A DNA stretch of 64,000 nt, taken from positions 1 to 64,000 of the forward strand of contig CAWFEA010000012.1 in NCBI GenBank assembly GCA_963814745.1, read 5' to 3'. This DNA comes from CAWBRT01 sp963814745 (GTDB lineage: Bacteria > Acidobacteriota > Terriglobia > Terriglobales > Acidobacteriaceae). Of the stretch, positions 46,443 through 55,345 are shown one piece after another. The translations under genes were made by a program, and so were the position numbers. The notes under the pieces are model-generated. The model was not told the DNA's origin. It saw only the letters and a program-made list of their open reading frames with translations, and searched no databases. Positions within the stretch are counted from its first letter, which is position 1; each line of letters begins with the position of its first letter.

Positions 46443-48056
46443 ATGCGCTTTGCGTGGCGCCTGGGTGTCGCGCTTCTATTCTGGCTGCAGATCGTTTTCA
46501 CTCAGCCGGGCTCGGCCAGCAGCCAGGCATTCAGCCACGCTCCCGCCAGGCCGGCCACGGCGACGGGAACCGCCCAGCGGCAAGGCCCGCCGCGGCGGAA
46601 ACTCCCGAGCAGAAGACCGAGCATCTGATGGACACGATAAAGTCCAACGGACCGACTCTCTATGCCTTCCTGAAGCAGATGCCAAAAGGGACGGATCTGC
46701 ACAATCACCTTACCGGCGCGGTCTATGCCGAGACCTATGCGCGTTTCGCGGCGGAGTCGCATCTCTGTCTGGAAGTGCGGACCATGACGTTGATGCAGCC
46801 GCCCTGCAAGGACGGGCAGGTCGATGCCGCGCGCTCGCTGACCGATCCCGTGCTCTATCGCCAGATGATCGACGCCTGGTCGATGCGAATTGGAACCGCC
46901 TGGCCGAATCCGGGCACGATCATTTTTTCGACGCCTTTGCCCGCTTCGAAGAGGCTACCCACGGCCATACCGGGCAGATCCTGGCTGAAGTTGTCGCCCG
47001 CGCCGCCGATGGAAAGGTGCAATACCTGGAGACTGATGGCTGCTCCCGACGGCAACAAAGCCATCGCCCTGGCGGCGAAAATTCAGTGGGACGAGAACTT
47101 CGGCCACATGCGCGACAAACTGCTGGCCTCGGGGATGAGCGAACTGGTGGCCGAATCGCGGCGCAACCTCGACGCCTGGGAGGCCGAGAGAGGACAGGAT
47201 TCTTAATTGCGGCGACCGCAACAAGGCGCTGATGCGTCCGGGTTGCGAGGTAACGGTGCGTTACATCTACCCGGCACTGCGGGCGGTTTCCCCGACCCAG
47301 ATGTTCTCGCAGATGTTGCTGGCCTTCGAGTTGGCGCGGCAGGATTCCCGCATGGTGGCCGTCAACATGGTGCAGCCGGAAGACTGGCTGGTGCCGATGC
47401 GCGATTTCCAGTTGCACATGCGTATTCTGAGTTTCCTCAAGGAGCTGTATCCCAACATCCACGTCACCCTGCATGCGGGAGAGCTGGCGCCGGGGATGGT
47501 TCCTCCCGAAGCTCTGCGTTTCCACATCCGTGAATCGGTTGAGATCGGGCACGCGGAGAGAATCGGCCATGGCGTCGATGTTATGTACGAACAGGACCCA
47601 CACGAGTTGCTCGAGGAGATGGCGCGCCTGAACGTCATGGTCGAGATCAATTTGACCAGCAATTATATGATTCTGGGCGTCAAGGGCCGGCAGCATCCGC
47701 TGGCGGATTACCTGAAGGCGGGCGTGCCGGTCGCGCTCTCGACCGACGACGAAGGGGTCGCGCGCTCGGAGATCACCCGCGAGTTTCAGCGCGCGGTCGA
47801 AGACCAGGGCCTGAACTACGCGTGCCTGAAGAAGATGGTGCGCACCGGGATGGAACATGCATTTCTTCCCGGGCAGAGCCTGTGGGGCGATGCCCACAAA
47901 TTTACCCTGGTAAGAGAGTGCGCCAATGAGAAGCCGGCCGTGCATCCATCCGCAACCGCCTGCCAGAAATTCCTGGCGGGAAGCGAAAAGGCCCGCCAGC
48001 AGTGGCGCTTGGAACAATCGCTGGCCGAATTCGAAGCCAGCGCCAGCCAACGCTGA
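46443..48056 (+). CDS. Secreted adenosine deaminase-family protein (frameshifted)
   Basis: About 530 residues with a signal peptide (MRFAWRLGVALLFWLQIVFT), so probably periplasmic. Metal-site and catalytic motifs are complete: GTDLHNHLTGAVYAET (His-x-His), VTLHAGELAPG, IGHAERIGHGVDVMYEQDP, INLTSN and LSTDDEGVARSEITREF. The insertion between the first and second motif makes it longer than cytosolic Add (about 340) and nearer to the ADGF-like secreted group. Frames change near 46590, 46880, 47030 and 47205. Divergent from the hpt-deoC-nupC-PNP-udk operon, it would deaminate extracellular adenosine before uptake as inosine. Confidence 0.85.
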
Positions 48057-48090
48057 CAGTTTCAGGGCGAACACCGATATGCAGTGAAGT

Positions 48091-48666
48091 TCAGGGGTTA
48101 ACCCCAACCGGCGGCGGGATTCGCGGTTGGGGTTCGTCCGGAGATTCGTGCAGGTTGTTTACGGCGTGTCCACGGGCTCCAGTTCCGGAGAGCTCCGGTT
48201 TCGGCACGGAAGCGAACTTCTTGCCAAGAAAGCCTTTCAGTTGTTCGAAATCGCCGAACACCTCGCTGGCGCAGCCGAGAATCCAACTGCTGACCTGATC
48301 GACCGGCATATTCGTAACCAGGTAAATGGGACAGGCGCGACGGTAGGCCAACGTGAGTTCGCCCTGGGTGCCGCCGCCATGGGAGGCGTACTCGTCCCAG
48401 TAGGCAACCACGTAATCGCAGCGTGTTTCCAGCCGTTGCAGGTCGAAGTCCATGATCTTGCGCATGACCTTCTGGAATCTGGGTGTATTTTCCGCCTTCC
48501 AGTTGCGAAACTCGCGCCGCTCGAGGTCGGTCAGACTCTTGCGGTCATCAAGTTGAGGGTCGTAGACGTGGTGTCCGAGTGACTGCAAAAATGGAGTAAT
48601 CGCGGCCCGCCAGCTTCTTCCCTGGTCGGGAGAATACTCGACGGCCCCGCACAAATAAGCGTGCAT
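48091..48666 (-). CDS. Nucleoside 2-deoxyribosyltransferase-like protein
   Basis: 191 residues. The N-terminus MHAYLCGAVEYSPDQG and the segment YVVAYWDEYASHGGGTQGELTLAYRRACPIYLV match the NDT-like Rossmann fold; Glu103 in GTQGELTLAY occupies the position of the catalytic glutamate. The C-terminal 50 residues are Pro-rich and probably disordered. It could also be a DUF4406/nucleotide-binding relative without transferase activity. Placement next to nucleoside salvage genes fits a base-exchange role. Intact; convergent with the adenosine deaminase-like gene. Confidence 0.65.
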   Translation of the reverse strand: MHAYLCGAVEYSPDQGRSWRAAITPFLQSLGHHVYDPQLDDRKSLTDLERREFRNWKAENTPRFQKVMRKIMDFDLQRLETRCDYVVAYWDEYASHGGGTQGELTLAYRRACPIYLVTNMPVDQVSSWILGCASEVFGDFEQLKGFLGKKFASVPKPELSGTGARGHAVNNLHESPDEPQPRIPPPVGVNP

Positions 48667-48781
48667 TCATGGCCTCCGCGGTGCAAAAAACCGCTCGTGC
48701 TTTCTGACAAGGAAATCCCTATCAGAAACTCCAATTGTACTTTTCGCATTTCATCGGTCAACAGGAAACAATGGAAAAAAA

Positions 48782-49598
48782 TCACCTAGAACGTTTTTTT
48801 CGGGCGATCCAGGAATTCTCAAGCTTGAAAAGGCCAGGCAGCAATTCACCCGCTTTCCCCAGGAAGATGTCGGTAAAAGCCTCGGCGTTGGCCGGCTTCT
48901 CCGGTCCGACGTAGTAGGTCCGAATTCCCGGTCCCTCCGGCGAGCCGGCCCAGTGTACAAAGCTGGCTGCGGGTTGCACTAGCCCAGAGGTGCCAACCGC
49001 CAGCAGAACCGTGCATCGCTCCAACTCTCTCGCGATGCGCGGCAGACCGAGAATGGGCTCGCCGAACCAGACGATATTCGGCCGGATGCGCGCCCCGCAG
49101 CGGCATCGCGGAATGTCCGCCAGACTCTCATACAACTTATCGTCGTCGAAGGCAGCGCGGTCGCAACCCTCGCAGCGCGACTGGAACAGTTCGCCGTGCA
49201 TATGCAACAGGCGCCTGGAACCGGCACGCTCGTGCAGGTGGTCGACATTTTGCGTGCACAGGAAAAAACGTTCGCTCCAACTTGCGCTCCAGCTCGGCCA
49301 GCGCCAGGTGCGCCGGATTCGGCTGGACCTCCAGGCCGCGCTGGCGCCGCATGGAGTAAAACTTCCAAACCAGCTCGGGATCGCGCTCCCAGGCTTCGGG
49401 AGAAGCAACGTCTTCGACGCGATGGCCGTGCCAGAGCCCGCCGGCGCCGCGGAAGGTCGCCAGGCCGCTTTCCGCGCTGACGCCCGCTCCGGTGAGCACA
49501 AACAGCCGGTCATCGCGGCCAATCCGAATCACCGGTCTCGGCTTCGGCGCCGCCTTTTTCATCGCCGCATTCACCATATTTTCATCAGCCGCCTTCAC
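48782..49598 (-). CDS. Sir2-family NAD-dependent protein deacylase (one frameshift)
   Basis: Removes acetyl or acyl groups from lysines using NAD. About 272 residues. The N-terminus contains FVLTGAGVSAESGLATFRGAGGLW (GAG-x-S and FR are the NAD motifs), TQNVDHLHERAG with the catalytic histidine region LLHMHGELF, and zinc cysteines CEGC and CRCG. WFGEPIL and VGTSGLVQPAASFV close the NAD pocket. One frame change near 49265 between ELERKLE and RFFLCTQNVD. GTG 49598 is taken as start; internal ATGs (eighth and thirteenth codons) are alternatives. It is the CobB/SIRT5-like class. Confidence 0.9.
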
Positions 49599-49670
49599 TG
49601 CATTCGGGAGTCGATAATGTTATTTTTATCATCGAACTAGGGAACCGTGTCACCCACGGCGCGCGGAACG

Positions 49671-49794
49671 AGTGTCCTGGATCAGAAGTTCGTCGCAAAT
49701 GTGTTTCGCGGTTTTGAAGGGGCTCGGCTTCAGCCGAGCCGCAAACAGCCAAGTAGGGTGCAGGCTTTGGCCCCGAGGGAATTTAATCAATCCT
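49671..49794 (+). repeat. Dispersed intergenic repeat R1, copy 2
   Basis: From AGTGTCCTGGATCAGAAG to the CCCCGAGGG region. About 100 bp align with the reverse complement of 14469-14596 with only a few differences, including the GGCTCGGCTTCAGCCGAGCC palindrome. Confidence 0.85.
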
Positions 49795-49816
49795 TGATTT
49801 TGCGGAGAGATGCAAG

Positions 49817-50434
49817 ATGAAACAACAAAAGCTGCTGATGATCGTAGGCGACTACGTGGAAGATTACGAGGTAATGGTCCCTTTCCAGGCGCTGCAGATG
49901 GCCGGGCACACGGTGGACGCGGTCTGTCCCGACAAAAAGTCGGGCGAATTCGTTCGCACCGCCATCCATGACTTCGAAGGCGACCAGACTTACAGCGAAA
50001 AAAGAGGACACAACTTCACCCTGAACGCTACCTTCGCCGAGATCGATCCGGCGAGCTATGACGGGCTGGTGCTGCCGGGCGGACGCGCGCCGGAGTATCT
50101 GCGCTTGAATCCGAAGGTGATCGACATGGTCCGTCACTTCGACGAGCAGCAGAAGCCGATCGCCGCTATTTGCCACGCGGCGCAGTTGCTGGCCGCGGCC
50201 AACGTGCTCAAAGGCAAGAAGGTGAGCGCCTATCCGGCCTGCGCGCCCGAGGTCGGTAGCTGCGGCGGAATCTATGTGCCGGTAGCCATGACCGAGGCGG
50301 TGGTCAACGGGCAACTGGTAACCGCTCCGGCCTGGCCCGCGCATCCGGCTTGGCTCGCCAAGTTCCTGGAGGTGCTGGACGCTTACGCCTCCAAGTCGCA
50401 GCAACCCGGACGCGTGTTGCAGGAGACGCGATAA
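49817..50434 (+). CDS. DJ-1/PfpI family protein
   Basis: 205 residues. Class I amidotransferase-like fold with the nucleophile elbow AICHAAQLL (Cys119) and YDGLVLPGGRAPEYLR preceding it. The C-terminal APAWPAHPAWLAKFLEVL is typical of the PfpI-like subgroup that groups with protease I and glyoxalase/deglycase DJ-1 proteins. The activity cannot be settled from sequence. It lies just upstream of, but is not part of, the his operon, whose promoter starts 12 bp after its stop. Confidence 0.88.
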   Translation: MKQQKLLMIVGDYVEDYEVMVPFQALQMAGHTVDAVCPDKKSGEFVRTAIHDFEGDQTYSEKRGHNFTLNATFAEIDPASYDGLVLPGGRAPEYLRLNPKVIDMVRHFDEQQKPIAAICHAAQLLAAANVLKGKKVSAYPACAPEVGSCGGIYVPVAMTEAVVNGQLVTAPAWPAHPAWLAKFLEVLDAYASKSQQPGRVLQETR

Positions 50435-50445
50435 AAAAAACCGGG

Positions 50446-50474
50446 TTGACATCCCGGGAGGCTGCTTTTACTAT
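50446..50474 (+). promoter_or_regulatory. Promoter of the his operon
   Basis: Perfect -35 TTGACA, spacer of exactly 17 bp, -10 TACTAT (four of six). Transcription should start around 50481, only about four bases before the hisL ATG. Confidence 0.8.
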
Positions 50475-50484
50475 CGAAGGTGAG

Positions 50485-50556
50485 ATGACTTTGTTTCACC
50501 ATCATCGCCACCATCATCACCACGAGATGATCGTGTCGGCGGGGATGCGCGGATAG
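50485..50556 (+). CDS. hisL: HisL, histidine operon leader peptide
   Basis: 23-codon ORF beginning MTLF and then HHHRHHHHH, eight histidines in nine codons (50497-50523), ending at TAG 50554-50556. It lies between a consensus promoter and a terminator hairpin ahead of hisI, which is the textbook arrangement for ribosome-mediated attenuation. AAGGTGAG precedes the ATG, but if the promoter is read correctly most of it is not transcribed and the leader would be translated from a nearly leaderless mRNA. Low histidyl-tRNA would stall the ribosome on the histidine run. Confidence 0.92.
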   Translation: MTLFHHHRHHHHHEMIVSAGMRG

Positions 50557-50591
50557 GTCGAAGCAAGTCCTAAAGGTTTCTGGCCCGCTGA
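50536..50591 (+). promoter_or_regulatory. Antiterminator pairing of the his attenuator
   Basis: TCGGCGGG (50536-50543, inside the hisL 3' end) can pair with CCCGCTGA (50584-50591, one G-U), which is also the left arm of the terminator. The two pairings exclude each other: a ribosome stalled on the histidine codons leaves 50536-50543 free, while one reaching the stop codon covers it. Confidence 0.65.
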
Positions 50592-50616
50592 TGCGATCAA
50601 GCTCAGCGGGCTTTTT
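50583..50616 (+). terminator. Attenuator terminator of the his operon
   Basis: GCCCGCTGA (50583-50591) pairs perfectly with TCAGCGGGC (50603-50611), loop of 11, then five T. It lies 27 bp after the hisL stop and 60 bp before hisI. Confidence 0.9.
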
Positions 50617-50675
50617 GTTGCGCCCGCCGGGATCGCAGGCCGGACCGCAAGGAAAAAGATAAAGTTGAGGTGAGA

Positions 50676-51032
50676 ATGGAAACCATCGATTTCGAAAAGA
50701 TGCAGGGCCTGGCGCCGGCCGTAGTGCAGGACGCCGACAACGGCGAAGTCCTTATGGTGGGCTTCATGAACCGCGAAGCGCTCGAAAAGACGCTGCGCGG
50801 CGGCTACGTCACTTTCTACAGCCGGACGCGCCATCAGCTCTGGACCAAGGGCGAGACTTCCGGCAACCGGCTGCGGCTGGTTGCGGCTTCGACCGATTGC
50901 GATCGCGACACCGTGCTCTGCCGGGTGCGAGTGGAAGGTGATGGCCTGGTCTGCCACGAAGGCACCCGCTCGTGCTTTACCAAGCCGATGACATTGCAAA
51001 TGTCTGCTGAAGCGCCGGAGGTGCGCAAATGA
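50676..51032 (+). CDS. hisI: Phosphoribosyl-AMP cyclohydrolase
   Basis: Third step of histidine synthesis. 118 residues, the single-domain HisI without a HisE half. VLMVGFMNREALEKTL, TFYSRTRHQLWTKGETSGN and the zinc/magnesium segment STDCDRDTVLCRV with VCHEGTRSCF are intact. ATG 50676 follows GAGGTG; a GTG six bases upstream is in frame but overlaps that ribosome site. First structural gene after the attenuator; its stop overlaps hisG as ATGA. Confidence 0.95.
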   Translation: METIDFEKMQGLAPAVVQDADNGEVLMVGFMNREALEKTLRGGYVTFYSRTRHQLWTKGETSGNRLRLVAASTDCDRDTVLCRVRVEGDGLVCHEGTRSCFTKPMTLQMSAEAPEVRK

Positions 51033-51899
51033 AAATTCGTCTCGGAATTCCCAAAGGCAGCCTGCAGGATGCGACGATCACGCTGTTTGCCGCCGCCGGC
51101 TTCAAAATCTACGCCAACGGCCGCTCCTATTTCCCCACCACCGATGACCCCGAATTGGAATGCATGCTGATTCGCGCCCAGGAAATGGCCCGCTACGTCG
51201 AGCACGGCGCGCTCGATGCCGGACTTACCGGGCTGGACTGGGTCATCGAGAGCGGCTTGACCGTCGAAACCGTGATTGACTTGATCTATGCCAAGCAGAG
51301 CCGCGGCAAGGTGCGCTGGGTGCTGGCCGTGCCCGAGGATTCGCCGTACATGCGCGCCGAAGACCTGGCCGGCATGACCATCGCCACCGAGCTGGTGGAC
51401 GTGACCAAGCGCTACTTCGCCGCCAAGAACGTTCCCGTGCAGGTAGACTTTTCCTGGGGCGCAACCGAAGTCAAGCCGCCGATGCTGGCCGATGCCATCG
51501 TCGAAGTCACCGAGACCGGCAGCTCGCTGAAAGCCAACCGGCTGCGCATTATCGACACCGTGCTGGAGTCGAATACCCAACTCATCGCCAATGTTAAGTC
51601 CTGGGCCGATCCGTGGAAGCGGCAGAAGATCGAGAATATCGCCATGCTGCTGCAAGGCGCGATCGCCGCCCAGGGACAGGTCGGGCTGATGCTCAACGTT
51701 CAGAGAAAGGACTTGCCGGGCGTGCTGAAGGTTCTGCCGGCCCTGAACAGCCCGACCATTTCTCCCTTGAGCGATGAGTGCTGGGTAGCGGTCAACACCA
51801 TTCTCGAAGAGAGCCTGGTGCGCGACAGTCATTCCCAAGCTTAAGGCCGCCAACGCCACCGGTATTGTCGAATATCCGCTCAACAAGGTGGTGCTCTGA
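51029..51899 (+). CDS. hisG: ATP phosphoribosyltransferase, long form (one frameshift near the end)
   Basis: Committed, feedback-controlled step. About 289 residues, the long form with a C-terminal regulatory domain, so no HisZ is needed and none is seen. RLGIPKGSLQDATI, LDAGLTGLDWV, VEVTETGSSLKAN and the regulatory GLMLNVQRKDLPGVLKVLPAL are present. Removing one A near 51827 restores VRDVIPKLKAANATGIVEYP and the normal ending VVL before TGA 51897-51899, which overlaps the hisD ATG. Confidence 0.93.
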
Positions 51900-53143
51900 T
51901 GCGCGTGCTCGAAGGCGGCGAAGCCGCCAGCTACGTGACCGGAAGGCTCGTCTCGCGCGGCTCGGTTGTAGCACCGAAGGTAGAGAAAACGGTGGCGCGA
52001 ATCATCCGCGAGGTGCGCGCCAAGGGCGATGAAGCCCTGCGAAAGTACGCTTGCGAGCTGGACGGCCTCGGCGAAAAGCAAGCGCTCGCGGTCAGCCGCC
52101 GCGAGCTGGAAGCGGCACGGCGCCAAGTCTCGCCGGAGTTCACCGCCGCCATCGAGCGGGCCGCGCGCAACATCCGCCGCTTTGCCGAGTGGCAGATGCC
52201 GGCATCGTGGGTGCGCACCATGGAAGCGGGCATCCGCGTGGGTCAGCGGGTGGAACCGCTCGCATCCGTCGGCTGCTACGTTCCCGGCGGACGCTATCCC
52301 TTGCCCTCGTCGGTGCTGATGACGGTGATTCCCGCGCAGGTTGCGGGGGTCCAGTGCATTCAGGTGGCGTCTCCGCGGCCCGCGCCCGAGACGCTGGCGG
52401 CGGCAGCCATTCTCGGCGTCGAGTGCTTCTATCGCATCGGCGGCGCGCAGGCGGTGGCCGCCTTTGCCTATGGCACCGGTTCCGTGCCGCGCGTCGTCAA
52501 AATCGTCGGCCCCGGCAACAACTATGTGACCGCGGCCAAAAAGATGGTGGCCTTCGACTGCTCAATCGATATGCTGGCCGGTCCCACCGAGGCCATCGTC
52601 TTCGCCGACTACGGCAAAGCCGAGTTTTTCGCCTCCGATCTGGTGGCGCAGGCGGAGCACGATCCCGAGACGCTGCCGATTTTCGTCACCACCAACCCCC
52701 GCCTCGCCCAGGAGGTTGCCAATGCCGTCATGGCGATGGCAGCGGACAATCCGACCGCGCTGAAATCGCTCGGCGAAAATGGGGTGGCGCTGGTCGCTCG
52801 CTCCGTCGATGAGGCTTTCGCCTGGATCAATGCCATCGGCGCCGAGCACCTGAGCGTCGATACGGCGAACGCGCACCGGGCCGTCAACGCCGGTTCGGTA
52901 TTCGTCGGCGAGTACTCGCCGCAATCGCTCGGAGACTATGCCTCCGGGCCGAATCATGTGCTGCCCACCGGCGGGGTGGCGCGTTATCGCGGCGGCTTGA
53001 GCGTATTGGATTACGTCAAGATCATCAGCCTGCAGCAGGTGTCGAAATCGGGGTTGAAACGGATCGGCCCGGCGGTGTCGTTGCTGGCCCAGGCGGAAGG
53101 CCTGAAGGCGCACGCCGAGTCCGTCCGGGTGAGGATGAAATGA
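51899..53143 (+). CDS. hisD: Histidinol dehydrogenase
   Basis: Final two oxidations of the pathway. 414 residues, intact. VGCYVPGGRYPLPSSVLMT, RIGGAQAVAAFAYGT, KIVGPGNNYVTAAKKMV, DMLAGPTEAIVFAD and AQAEHDPET (metal/catalytic Glu and His) are present, and the catalytic GAEHLSV follows near 52850. The stop at 53143 is followed by repeat R3, which separates it from hisC. Confidence 0.96.
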   Translation: MRVLEGGEAASYVTGRLVSRGSVVAPKVEKTVARIIREVRAKGDEALRKYACELDGLGEKQALAVSRRELEAARRQVSPEFTAAIERAARNIRRFAEWQMPASWVRTMEAGIRVGQRVEPLASVGCYVPGGRYPLPSSVLMTVIPAQVAGVQCIQVASPRPAPETLAAAAILGVECFYRIGGAQAVAAFAYGTGSVPRVVKIVGPGNNYVTAAKKMVAFDCSIDMLAGPTEAIVFADYGKAEFFASDLVAQAEHDPETLPIFVTTNPRLAQEVANAVMAMAADNPTALKSLGENGVALVARSVDEAFAWINAIGAEHLSVDTANAHRAVNAGSVFVGEYSPQSLGDYASGPNHVLPTGGVARYRGGLSVLDYVKIISLQQVSKSGLKRIGPAVSLLAQAEGLKAHAESVRVRMK

Positions 53144-53152
53144 ACACCTTAA

Positions 53153-53282
53153 GGAAACTCTGAACGAGTGAAGGGTTTTGAAGGGTACGGGCTTCAGCTC
53201 GTACGTAAGAACAGCAAACCCCAATGGGGCTTTAGCCCCTGAGGGACCTCGGTTTTCTAACAAGACTTTGTTCAGAGTTTCC
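53153..53282. repeat. Repeat R3 with 13-bp perfect terminal inverted repeats
   Basis: GGAAACTCTGAAC at 53153-53165 and its exact reverse complement at 53270-53282. Inside are the hairpins TACGGGCTTCAGCTCGTACG and GGGGCTTTAGCCCC, related to the R1 core. It looks like a MITE-type or REP-like element sitting between hisD and hisC. Confidence 0.8.
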
Positions 53283-53350
53283 GTAACGCGAATGCGAAAT
53301 ACGAACCGGGTGCGAACCTGCCGCATCCGTCCAAGCGAGGATATAACGCA

Positions 53351-54454
53351 ATGCTGAAGGCACGTGCGGTTGTCGAGAACTTGAAGGAATATCACCCGCC
53401 GCTGGGACGGCGCGAAGGCTTGCGCCTCGATTTCAACGAGAACGTCGGTGGATGCTCGCCGCGCGTCCTGCGGGTGCTGGCCTCCATTTCCACAGAAGTG
53501 CTCAACAAGTATCCGGAGCGCGAGGTGGGCGAGCTGGCGGTGGCCGGCTACCTTGGCGTCGCGCTCGACCGGCTGCTGCTTACCAACGGCGTCGATGAAG
53601 CCATTCATCTGCTCTGCGAAACCTACCTCGAGCCGGGCGATGAGACGCTCATCGTGGTGCCGACGTTTTCGCTGTACGAGATTTATGCCTTGGCTACGGG
53701 CGCGAAAGTCGTCAACGTGCAGGCCGGGGATGACTTCGCCTTTCCCGCGCAAAAGGTGTTGCGGGCCATCACTCCGGCCACCAAGTTGATTACCTTGGCC
53801 ACGCCCAACAATCCGACCGGCAAGGTGGCCGCGCGCGAAGATCTGCTGGCCATCGCCGCCGCCGCTCCCCGGGCGGCGCTGCTGGTCGATGAAGCTTACT
53901 GGGATTTTCACGGCGAGACCCTCATCGACCAGGTGGGCGCGGTGCCCAATCTGTTCATCGCGCGAACTTTTTCCAAGGCCTTCGGACTCGCCGGCTTCCG
54001 CGTCGGCGTGCTGATTGGCGATGCGGCGCAGATGAAGATGGTGCGGCGCGTGGGCTCGCCTTACAACGTTAATGGCGTGGCGCTGGCGTGCCTGACCGAG
54101 GCGCTCACCGACCGCGAGTTTATCACCGGCTACGTCAGCCAGGTGCGCGAGGGCAGGGCGCGGCTCGAGCAGTTCTATGGCGAGCGCGGCATTCCTTTCT
54201 GGCCGAGTCGCGCCAACTTCGTGCTCGCCTATTTCGGCGACTACCGCAAGCCGCTGGTGGAGGAGATGCGGCGCCGCGGCATTCTGGTGCGCGACCGCAA
54301 CCGCGATCCGGGCTGCGCCGGATGCGTCCGCATCACCGTGGGTACGCGCCCGCAGACCGACCGCCTGCTGCGCGAGCTGAGCGAAGCCTTCGAGACCATC
54401 GGCTTCAGGCCGCAGCCGCGAATGAGCCTCGCCGAGGCGGAGGTGCGGCGATGA
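53351..54454 (+). CDS. hisC: Histidinol-phosphate aminotransferase
   Basis: PLP enzyme, 367 residues, intact. RLDFNENVGGCSPRVL, NKYPEREVGELA, LLTNGVDEAIHLLCE, ATPNNPTGKVA, LLVDEAYWDFHGE and the PLP lysine in ARTFSKAFGLAGFRVG are typical. It starts 69 bp after repeat R3 and its stop overlaps hisB as ATGA. Confidence 0.95.
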   Translation: MLKARAVVENLKEYHPPLGRREGLRLDFNENVGGCSPRVLRVLASISTEVLNKYPEREVGELAVAGYLGVALDRLLLTNGVDEAIHLLCETYLEPGDETLIVVPTFSLYEIYALATGAKVVNVQAGDDFAFPAQKVLRAITPATKLITLATPNNPTGKVAAREDLLAIAAAAPRAALLVDEAYWDFHGETLIDQVGAVPNLFIARTFSKAFGLAGFRVGVLIGDAAQMKMVRRVGSPYNVNGVALACLTEALTDREFITGYVSQVREGRARLEQFYGERGIPFWPSRANFVLAYFGDYRKPLVEEMRRRGILVRDRNRDPGCAGCVRITVGTRPQTDRLLRELSEAFETIGFRPQPRMSLAEAEVRR

Positions 54455-55107
54455 AAAACGCGAGCCCCCGGCAGAAAAACTCGCCCCCTGCAACCGCCAG
54501 CCGCGCTTCGGCAAAGCGTTCTCGACGCGCCCTGCTGGAGCGCAAGACCAACGAAACCGACATCCGCCTGCTGCTGAAGATAGACGGCCACGGCGCCTAC
54601 AAGGTCGCGACCGGCATTCGCTTTTTCGATCACATGCTGGAGCTGTTTGCCCGCCACGGCGGCTTCGATCTCGAGCTCTCCTGCAAGGGCGATCTCGATG
54701 TCGATCAGCACCACACGGTCGAAGACGTCGGCATAGCCCTCGGCGAAGCCTTCGAGCGCGCCCTCGGCGACAAGAAGGGAATCCTGCGCGCCGGATACTT
54801 CCTGATGCCGATGGATGAAACCCTGGGCGTGGCCGCCGTCGATTTCGGCGGGCGCACTGCGACGGTGGTCGAGCCCAAAGTCAACGTCAGGTACGTGGGC
54901 GATCTGCAATCGGAACTGGTCTTCGACTTCTTCGAGGGCTTCGCCCGCGGAGCCCGCGCCAACGTCCATCTCAAGGTGCTCTACGGGCGCTCGAATCACC
55001 ACAAGATCGAGGCGTTGTTCAAGGCCTTTGCCCGTGCCTTGCGCGTGGCCTGCTCGCGCGATAAGCGCCTGGCCAAGATGCTTCCCAGCACCAAGGGATT
55101 GTTGTGA
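54451..55107 (+). CDS. hisB: Imidazoleglycerol-phosphate dehydratase
   Basis: 218 residues, single-domain HisB without the phosphatase half. A basic N-terminal extension of about 25 residues precedes ERKTNETDIRLLLKIDG. Metal ligands are in IRFFDHMLELFARHGGFDL, DVDQHHTVEDVGIALGEA, SNHHKIEALFKAFARAL. Because the N-terminal histidinol-phosphatase is absent, that enzyme must lie elsewhere. Intact; repeat R2 follows. Confidence 0.95.
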   Translation: MKNASPRQKNSPPATASRASAKRSRRALLERKTNETDIRLLLKIDGHGAYKVATGIRFFDHMLELFARHGGFDLELSCKGDLDVDQHHTVEDVGIALGEAFERALGDKKGILRAGYFLMPMDETLGVAAVDFGGRTATVVEPKVNVRYVGDLQSELVFDFFEGFARGARANVHLKVLYGRSNHHKIEALFKAFARALRVACSRDKRLAKMLPSTKGLL

Positions 55108-55151
55108 AGGAACACGAATCAACTGTCCTGTCCCAGGAGGTCCCTTTAACG

Positions 55152-55292
55152 TGTCATTCTGAGGGAGCGCAGCGAACGAAGAATCCCATTACTGCTCGGG
55201 GCTGAAAGGCGGTTGAAGGATTCAATGAATAAACCCTGAGCGGCGCGGGATGGGACAGTCGCCGGGGATCCTTCGCTGCGCTCAGGATGACA
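55152..55292. repeat. Palindromic intergenic repeat R2, copy 2
   Basis: Begins TGTCATTCTGAGGGAGCGCA and ends CTTCGCTGCGCTCAGGATGACA, inverted repeats of about 25 bp. It lies between hisB and hisH. Confidence 0.85.
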
Positions 55293-55345
55293 TCCCGAAC
55301 ATGCAAGCGGATTTACGGAACAGCACACTCGCAGGGGAGAGCAAA

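Noticed and set aside
52562..54514. 650-codon open frame on the minus strand
   Set aside because: Antisense shadow of hisD and hisC, which are unambiguous; low-complexity Arg/His/Gln-rich translation.
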